From contig USCI01000082.1 in assembly GCA_900553255.1 (NCBI GenBank), positions 1 to 10,667 on the forward strand: 10,667 bases of DNA. The letters are read 5' to 3'. Position numbers and translations under genes: made by a program. Below the pieces are notes generated by a model. The model worked only from the letters and a program-made list of their open reading frames with translations. It did not search any database and had not been told where the DNA came from. The DNA comes from an uncultured Oscillospiraceae bacterium (GTDB lineage Bacteria; Bacillota; Clostridia; Oscillospirales; Acutalibacteraceae). How positions within the stretch are numbered: position 1 is the first letter of the stretch; the number at the start of each line of letters is the position of its first letter. This document shows positions 6,521 to 10,667 of the stretch, one piece after another.

Positions 6521-7351
6521 ATGCGGATTGATTTTCACACCCATGCGTTTCCCGATAAGATCGCAGCGGGCGCTCTGGCGCACCTGCTGGAAAACACCCG
6601 GGCCTACGAATCCCTTTACGGCCCCGCTCACGCCCATACCGATGCTACACTCGCCGGGCTGACCGCATCCAGCCGGACGGCAGGCCTGGATATCAGCCTG
6701 GTGCTGCCGATTGCGACCTCGACCAAGCCCTCCGAGACGCTCAACAACTTTGCCGCCTTCGCGGACAAACAGCCGGGGCTGCGCTCCTTTGGCAGCGTGC
6801 ACCCGCTCAATCCGCAGGCCGAGGCGGAGGTTCACCGCATCCGGGCGCTGGGGCTGCGCGGGATCAAGCTGCATCCGGAATACCAGGGCTGCTACGCCGA
6901 CAGCCCTGAGGTGATCGCCGTGGTGCGTGCCGCAGCGGAATGCGGCCTCGCGGTGGTGTTTCACGCCGGCGCGGACATCGGCATGCCTCCCCCGGTGCAC
7001 TGCGCGCCGGAACATGTGGCGCGGCTGTGCGACGCTGTCCCGGATGCCCACATCATTCTCGCCCACATGGGCGGTTATCTCATGTGGGACGAGGTGCTTC
7101 AGCGGCTGCCGGAGATGCCGGTGGACATCGACATGAGCTTCTGCCTGCCCAACCACCCGGAGGCGCACGAGCTTTTTGCCCGCATAATCCGCCGCATCGG
7201 CGTGGCGCACGTCCTGTTCGGTTCCGACTCTCCCTGGGCGGATCAGAAGGAATCGCTGGAGGCCGCCTGCCGTTTTCTGACCCATTACGGCTTTTCCCCG
7301 CAGGAGCAGGACGCTATACTCGGCGGCAATGCCGGCCGGATTCTCGGCTGA
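6521..7351 (+). CDS. amidohydrolase-2-family metal-dependent hydrolase
   Basis: This cytosolic TIM-barrel protein of 276 residues carries the full metal-site pattern of the amidohydrolase superfamily (amidohydrolase-2 / TIM-barrel hydrolase type). It shows HxH at H6 and H8 (DFHTH), GIKLHPE with K116 and H118, H148 in FHAG, H182 in AHMGG and D236 in LFGSDSPW. Members hydrolyse or decarboxylate varied small substrates, and the substrate cannot be deduced here. The ATG at 6521 follows GAAAGG (6502-6507) at a distance that places the aligned Shine-Dalgarno normally. It follows the glycosidase-like gene by 74 bases and precedes the HAD gene by 24, so it is likely co-transcribed with the latter. 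TatD-type DNase is less likely, as the family hallmarks here fit amidohydrolase-2 better. Confidence 0.85.
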   Translation: MRIDFHTHAFPDKIAAGALAHLLENTRAYESLYGPAHAHTDATLAGLTASSRTAGLDISLVLPIATSTKPSETLNNFAAFADKQPGLRSFGSVHPLNPQAEAEVHRIRALGLRGIKLHPEYQGCYADSPEVIAVVRAAAECGLAVVFHAGADIGMPPPVHCAPEHVARLCDAVPDAHIILAHMGGYLMWDEVLQRLPEMPVDIDMSFCLPNHPEAHELFARIIRRIGVAHVLFGSDSPWADQKESLEAACRFLTHYGFSPQEQDAILGGNAGRILG

Positions 7352-7375
7352 TTTCCTTCCACGGAGGTTTACAAT

Positions 7376-8149
7376 ATGCCCGCATTTTCCCGCAAAGCCG
7401 CTTTTTTCGATCTGGACGGTACGCTCGCCGTTCACAACCTTCCTCCCGCCCAGGAGGACGCCGACGCGATCCGGCGCTTCCGTGCGGCGGGTCATCTGGC
7501 CTTTCTGTGCACCGGGCGGGCCTCCGGCTACATCTATCCTTCGGTGCTGGATATCGGCTTTGACGGCGTGGTCGCCAGCGCGGGCGCCCACATCAAGCTG
7601 GGCGAAAAAATCCTGTACCGCCGGACGGTTGCCCCGGAGGTGCTGCGCCGGATGATCGCGGATTGCCGGCAGACCGGCTGTGTCTGCGTATTCGAGGGCG
7701 AGCAGGGCATGTATATGATCAACGGCGAGCCGTATCCCCAGCTGGCCAAGAGCTTTGCACCGGTGCGCACGCCGGAGGATTTTGATACGGTATATGCCGG
7801 GCATGCCATCAACAAATTCACGCTGTATACTCCGCCGCAGCCGGCCATGCAGGAGTGGATGGACGACTCTTTTTCCCTGATTCGGCACCCGCACTACATC
7901 GAAGCGGTGCCCAAGGGCTGCTCAAAATCCGACGGCATGCGCCGGGTGCTCGAGGCGGTCGGCATAAGCCGGGAGGATGCTCTCGCGGTCGGCGACAGCG
8001 CCAACGACCTCGATATGCTGCGCTATGCCGGGATCGGCGCGGCGATGGGGGATGCGCCGGAGGAGGTCAAGGCGGCGGCGGACTGGGTCACCGGTACGCT
8101 CGAACAGCACGGCGCCGCGCAGGCGCTCCTGCGGTTTGAAACCATTTAG
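7376..8149 (+). CDS. Cof-type HAD-superfamily phosphatase
   Basis: The 257-residue cytosolic protein has all four HAD motifs: FDLDGT with nucleophile D12 and acid/base D14, T46 in CTGR, K184 in GCSKSDG, and GDSANDLDML with D207 and D211. The mid-sequence cap and the GDSxNDxxML ending place it in the Cof-type (IIB) group, which dephosphorylates sugar phosphates, FMN or related metabolites; the individual substrate cannot be predicted from motifs. The ATG at 7376 has GGAGG (7363-7367) eight bases upstream. The gene begins 24 bases after the amidohydrolase and ends 19 bases before the VanZ-GtrA gene, consistent with one operon. Confidence 0.92.
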   Translation: MPAFSRKAAFFDLDGTLAVHNLPPAQEDADAIRRFRAAGHLAFLCTGRASGYIYPSVLDIGFDGVVASAGAHIKLGEKILYRRTVAPEVLRRMIADCRQTGCVCVFEGEQGMYMINGEPYPQLAKSFAPVRTPEDFDTVYAGHAINKFTLYTPPQPAMQEWMDDSFSLIRHPHYIEAVPKGCSKSDGMRRVLEAVGISREDALAVGDSANDLDMLRYAGIGAAMGDAPEEVKAAADWVTGTLEQHGAAQALLRFETI

Positions 8150-8168
8150 GAAGGGGCTGAGTCCAGGT

Positions 8169-9059
8169 ATGTCTACCGCCAAGCGTTCCGGCGCGGTCAT
8201 TGCCGCCTGGGGCATTACCCTTGCCGGTGCCATACTGTTGATCCTGTCCTCGGTTGTGCAGGAACCGTCCGTCGCGGCGGTAATGGATCGGGCGGTCTGG
8301 CTGCTGGCCAGGGGCTTCGCTCTGGCGGCCGGACAGATTTCCCCTCAGACCGAACAGACTATTCAGGCGCTGGCGCCCACGCTGCTAAGTGCTGTGGCTT
8401 ATGCCGCGCTGGCGCTGGTTTTATGGCTGGCCGTTTCCCATTCCGGGCCGGGACGGCACGCCAGCGCCGCGCTGACCGCCGCCGGCTGCACGCTGGTTGC
8501 CGTCGTCGCCGAACTGCTGCAGATTTTTATCCCCGGACGGCTGCCGCGGATTTCCGACTGCCTGCTTTCCGCCGGTGCCGGAGCCGCTGTGGCGGCCTGT
8601 ATATGGCTGTATCAATGGGCCGAGCGAAAGTTCCCGAGACTGGTCAACCGGGAAACCGTCAGTTATGTGTTTTTCGGTGCGGTAACCACCGTGGTCAACA
8701 TCCTCAGCTATCAGATCTTCTATCATTCGCTGGGAATCCCGAACCTGGTCAGCAACGCCCTCGCCTGGGTGCTTTCGGTGCTGGTGGCGTATATCGTCAA
8801 CAAACTGTTTGTTTTCCAGAGCAGCACCGCAGACGCCCGCGCCCTGCTGCGGGAGTTCGGCCTGTTTGTTGCTGCGCGGCTGTTTTCCTTCGGCATCGAT
8901 GAGCTCGGGATGTGGCTGATGGTGGATGTGGCCCGCCTCAATACCGGCATTTCCAAGCTCGCCGTCAATATTGTCGTGGTGATTCTCAATTACTTTTTCA
9001 GCAAGCGCATCATCTTTGCCCGCCAAAACGGTTCGACGAGGGAGCAGACAAATCACTAG
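8169..9059 (+). CDS. VanZ-like / GtrA-like fusion membrane protein
   Basis: This 296-residue integral membrane protein joins two families. Residues 8-147 look VanZ-like: a first helix at about 8-30, others at about 68-90 and 98-118, and the diagnostic ELLQIFIPGRLPRISDCL stretch (115-132) before a glycine/alanine-rich helix. Residues 165-284 form a four-helix GtrA/DPMS-type domain: YVFFGAVTTVVNILSY, the AYIVNKLFVF segment (207-216) and NIVVVILNYFFSKRIIF near the end. GtrA proteins are thought to move lipid-linked sugars across the membrane; VanZ-like domains are tied to glycopeptide tolerance but poorly understood. ATG 8169 follows AGGAAGGGG (8148-8156) and overlaps no neighbour; the open frame upstream lies inside the HAD gene. 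A role in envelope glycan assembly is inference. Confidence 0.82.
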   Translation: MSTAKRSGAVIAAWGITLAGAILLILSSVVQEPSVAAVMDRAVWLLARGFALAAGQISPQTEQTIQALAPTLLSAVAYAALALVLWLAVSHSGPGRHASAALTAAGCTLVAVVAELLQIFIPGRLPRISDCLLSAGAGAAVAACIWLYQWAERKFPRLVNRETVSYVFFGAVTTVVNILSYQIFYHSLGIPNLVSNALAWVLSVLVAYIVNKLFVFQSSTADARALLREFGLFVAARLFSFGIDELGMWLMVDVARLNTGISKLAVNIVVVILNYFFSKRIIFARQNGSTREQTNH

Positions 9060-9081
9060 CGAAAGGGGATTGTGACGGGGC

Positions 9082-9507
9082 ATGGCCTGTGTGATCGACG
9101 AAGGGGACTGCTCCATCCGGTATATCGCCCTGCCGGCAACCGTGCGCGCGCTGACCGCCCGCGACCGCGACGGGCACTATAACATTTACATCAACACCCG
9201 GCTTTCCGCCGATCAGCAGCAGGAAGCCCTGCTGCACGAAATGCAGCATCTGCTGCGGGATGATTTCGATTCCGCCCGCACCTTTGAGCAGGCGGAGACC
9301 TACCGCCCCGCGGAGACCTCCCCGTCTCCACTTCCTCCGCAAAAGGAACCGCCCCAAATTGCCAAGGAGGTGGAGGTTCCCCGCATCGAGACGCTCGGCG
9401 GATTGCTGCGGTTTGTTACCTCTCTGAGCGCCAAGCCGCCAGCGCGGCGTCCGCCCGCAAGACGGGTAAATCTTGATATAATCGCGGACGAAAAACGGAA
9501 AAAGTAG
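9082..9507 (+). CDS. small HExxH metallopeptidase, ImmA/IrrE-like
   Basis: The 141-residue protein has a zinc-peptidase core: NIYINTRLS leading into LLHEMQHLL, with zinc ligands H52 and H56 and catalytic E53. Downstream FEQAE (68-72) could supply the third ligand. The LPATVRALT...YNIYIN layout before HExxH resembles ImmA/IrrE (DUF955) proteins of clostridia and phages, which cleave repressors or act in stress responses. No N-terminal helix-turn-helix is present. Residues 75-141 are a proline-rich then basic tail of unknown role with no membrane segment. ATG 9082 follows CGAAAGGGG (9060-9068). It lies 22 bases after the VanZ-GtrA gene. Its 3' end also contains a promoter element for the next gene. 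The target is unknown. Confidence 0.7.
   Translation: MACVIDEGDCSIRYIALPATVRALTARDRDGHYNIYINTRLSADQQQEALLHEMQHLLRDDFDSARTFEQAETYRPAETSPSPLPPQKEPPQIAKEVEVPRIETLGGLLRFVTSLSAKPPARRPPARRVNLDIIADEKRKK
9474..9482 (+). promoter_or_regulatory. perfect extended -10 element before the lipoprotein gene
   Basis: TGATATAAT is an exact TGnTATAAT extended -10 box inside the last codons of the metallopeptidase gene. No -35 box is visible at the 17-base position (CCCGCA), which extended -10 promoters can tolerate. Transcription would start near 9489, about 97 bases before the TTG start of the lipoprotein. Confidence 0.5.
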
Positions 9508-9573
9508 TGCTTTCGCGGGCACGTCCGCCTTGTGCGGGAATCTGCGGCCAGGCTGAAGCTCCGCAACGCGAAT

Positions 9574-9579
9574 GGAGGG
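9574..9579 (+). promoter_or_regulatory. RBS deciding the TTG start of the lipoprotein gene
   Basis: GGAGGG lies six bases before the TTG at 9586. The upstream in-frame GTG at 9532 has no such site and would put an 18-residue basic tail before the signal peptide. Confidence 0.75.
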
Positions 9580-9585
9580 AAACGC

Positions 9586-10476
9586 TTGAAACGGAAAAAC
9601 AAGCCGGGGATTGCGGCGGTATTGGCGGCAGCTACGGCTGTCGCGCTCACCGGGTGCTCGGGCATGTTCACCGATTTCCGTCCGTTCCGGGACGGCACAA
9701 CTTCATCGGAAAAAAGCAGCCATACGGCCGGAGAAATCACCGTGGAGGAAGCGCTTCTGTTTGAGCGGGAGGGCGTCCGGATCACGGCCACGGATATGGA
9801 AAAAGGCCTTCTGGGTACGGAACTCCATCTGCTGGTGGAAAACGATACCGAAAAGAACATCGGCGTCCAGTGCGATACCGTGGTAGTCAACGGCTATATG
9901 ATGGATCATATATTCTCGTGCACGGTGGCCGCCGGCAAAAAGGCAAACGATTCCCTGACGCTGAACCAGGACGGTCTGGATGCCGCGGGAATCACCGCAA
10001 TCGGCGAGATCGCGATCCGGTTCAAGGTGTTTGACAGGGATACGTACGACAGCCTTTTTGTGACCGATGAGGTTGCGGTCAGGACCTCAAGCTACGATAC
10101 CATGGAAATCCAGGCAGCCGACGACGGCAAAGAGCTGTATAATGCCGATGGCTTACGGATTGTGGCCAAGTATGTGGAGGACAACACCCTGTCCGGCACC
10201 GCCGTGACCATGTTCATCGAAAACAAGACCGCTGGCGACATCATTGTGCAGTGCGACGATCTGTCGGTCAACGGCTTTATGATGATGCCGGTATTCTCCT
10301 CCCGGGTCAATAAAGGCTGCATGGCGATTGACGACCTTATCCTTTTGTCCAGCGAGCTGGAAACAAACAACATCGACAAGGTAACATCGGTTGAACTCAA
10401 ATTCAAAATTGTGGAAGCCGATACCTACCGCACACTGCATACCAGCGATGCCGTTCAGTTTGCGGTCGGGGACTAA
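9586..10476 (+). CDS. lipoprotein with two tandem homologous domains
   Basis: The 296-residue product starts at a TTG codon with a textbook lipoprotein signal: MKRKNKPG, a hydrophobic stretch and the lipobox LTGC with C24, so it should be lipid-anchored on the outer face of the membrane. After a short Ser/Thr-rich linker come two homologous domains of roughly 110 residues, about 55-167 and 183-294. Matching points are VRITATDMEKGLLGTE with LRIVAKYVEDNTLSGT, LVENDTEKNIGVQCD with IENKTAGDIIVQCDD, VVNGYMM with SVNGFMM, IRFKVFDRDTY with LKFKIVEADTY, and TDEVAV with SDAVQF. The shared cysteine is C96/C223. I do not recognise a named family; the pattern suggests beta-sandwich domains of the kind found in uncharacterised Firmicute lipoproteins. 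It probably has its own promoter and a terminator directly after it. Confidence 0.8.
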   Translation: MKRKNKPGIAAVLAAATAVALTGCSGMFTDFRPFRDGTTSSEKSSHTAGEITVEEALLFEREGVRITATDMEKGLLGTELHLLVENDTEKNIGVQCDTVVVNGYMMDHIFSCTVAAGKKANDSLTLNQDGLDAAGITAIGEIAIRFKVFDRDTYDSLFVTDEVAVRTSSYDTMEIQAADDGKELYNADGLRIVAKYVEDNTLSGTAVTMFIENKTAGDIIVQCDDLSVNGFMMMPVFSSRVNKGCMAIDDLILLSSELETNNIDKVTSVELKFKIVEADTYRTLHTSDAVQFAVGD

Positions 10477-10491
10477 ACCATTTCACATGCC

Positions 10492-10533
10492 ATCCGCGGC
10501 GGACAAGGCTCCCCAGCCCGCTGCGGATTTTTT
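10492..10533 (+). terminator. intrinsic terminator after the lipoprotein gene
   Basis: An 11-base-pair stem (10492-10502 with 10518-10528, one G-U pair) and a 15-base loop are followed by a run of six T (10528-10533). It lies 15 bases after the lipoprotein stop and should end the plus-strand genes. Confidence 0.85.
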
Positions 10534-10576
10534 CTGTTTGAATGACTTCTGTAAATCCGACGGTGAAAGCCGGTGT

Positions 10577-10610
10577 AAAAAAACAGCCGGCGACTCATTA
10601 CGAATCGCCG
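10577..10610 (-). terminator. terminator-like hairpin on the minus strand
   Basis: On the minus strand CGGCGA (10610-10605) and TCGCCG (10593-10588) form a stem with extra pairing in the loop, followed after four bases by seven T (10583-10577). It would end a minus-strand gene lying to the right of the window, converging on the lipoprotein gene. A second possible hairpin, 10569-10576 with 10583-10591, overlaps it and is mutually exclusive. Confidence 0.45.
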
Positions 10611-10611
10611 A

Positions 10612-10667
10612 CGGTAGTGTCAAGAATTTTTCGCAAAATGGTTTGCAGGGTCTGGCAAGAGTGAAGT
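10612..10667. other. gene-less right edge, possible insertion-sequence end
   Basis: The stretch after the hairpin has no supported gene. GGTAGTGTCAAGA (10613-10625) resembles terminal repeats I associate with some clostridial transposons, read on the other strand as TCTTGACACTACC, but this is memory of a pattern, not a match. The other end of any such element is not in the window. Confidence 0.2.

Noticed and set aside
6494..7894. 466-codon open frame on the minus strand opposite the amidohydrolase and HAD genes
   Set aside because: Spans two well-supported plus-strand genes and has no family features.
1..10667. CRISPR arrays, tRNA or rRNA genes
   Set aside because: No regularly spaced repeats, tRNA-like cloverleaf or rRNA sequence was seen on either strand.

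Overview
This is a GC-rich, densely packed bacterial window whose gene content points to an anaerobic, low-diderm-signal Firmicute, most likely a high-GC member of the Clostridia (Oscillospiraceae/Ruminococcaceae-like). The reasons are a MecA-family adaptor, a clostridial-type Rnf gene order, VanZ and GtrA membrane proteins, strong AG-rich Shine-Dalgarno sites and GTG/TTG starts. The taxonomic call is inference; no rRNA or tRNA is present to anchor it.

Layout. Bases 1-191 are a leader with a strong sigma-A-type promoter for rpe (ribulose-phosphate 3-epimerase, 192-836). mecA lies on the minus strand (787-1410), converging on rpe and overlapping its last 50 bases; it has its own strong promoter in the divergent spacer 1411-1644. 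From 1645 every gene is on the plus strand. A tightly overlapping four-gene block, rnfC-rnfD-rnfE-rnfA (1645-5123), is followed after 48 bases by a membrane-anchored DUF4015-type putative glycoside hydrolase (5172-6446). Then come an amidohydrolase-2-type metal hydrolase (6521-7351), a Cof-type HAD phosphatase (7376-8149), a VanZ-GtrA fusion membrane protein (8169-9059), a small HExxH metallopeptidase (9082-9507) and a two-repeat lipoprotein read from a TTG codon (9586-10476). A terminator closes the run (10492-10533). A second, minus-strand terminator-like hairpin and a possible insertion-sequence end occupy the right edge.

The main point of interest is the Rnf-like block. The four ORFs are intact, overlap one another and have good ribosome binding sites, so they look selected and expressed. 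Yet the set lacks rnfG (the periplasmic FMN protein) and rnfB (the ferredoxin-side Fe-S protein), and the remaining subunits have lost most of the cofactor residues of a true Rnf complex. Three of the four membrane cysteines of RnfA/RnfE are replaced, RnfC lacks the glycine-rich FMN/NADH loop, and RnfD lacks a proper covalent-FMN motif. Only the two 4Fe-4S motifs of RnfC remain complete. This looks like a repurposed Rnf/Nqr-derived membrane complex rather than a standard ferredoxin:NAD oxidoreductase; its function cannot be read from this window.

The genes after it have an envelope and housekeeping flavour (anchored glycosidase-like protein, GtrA-type lipid-linked sugar transporter, VanZ domain, lipoprotein), but no shared pathway is demonstrated.
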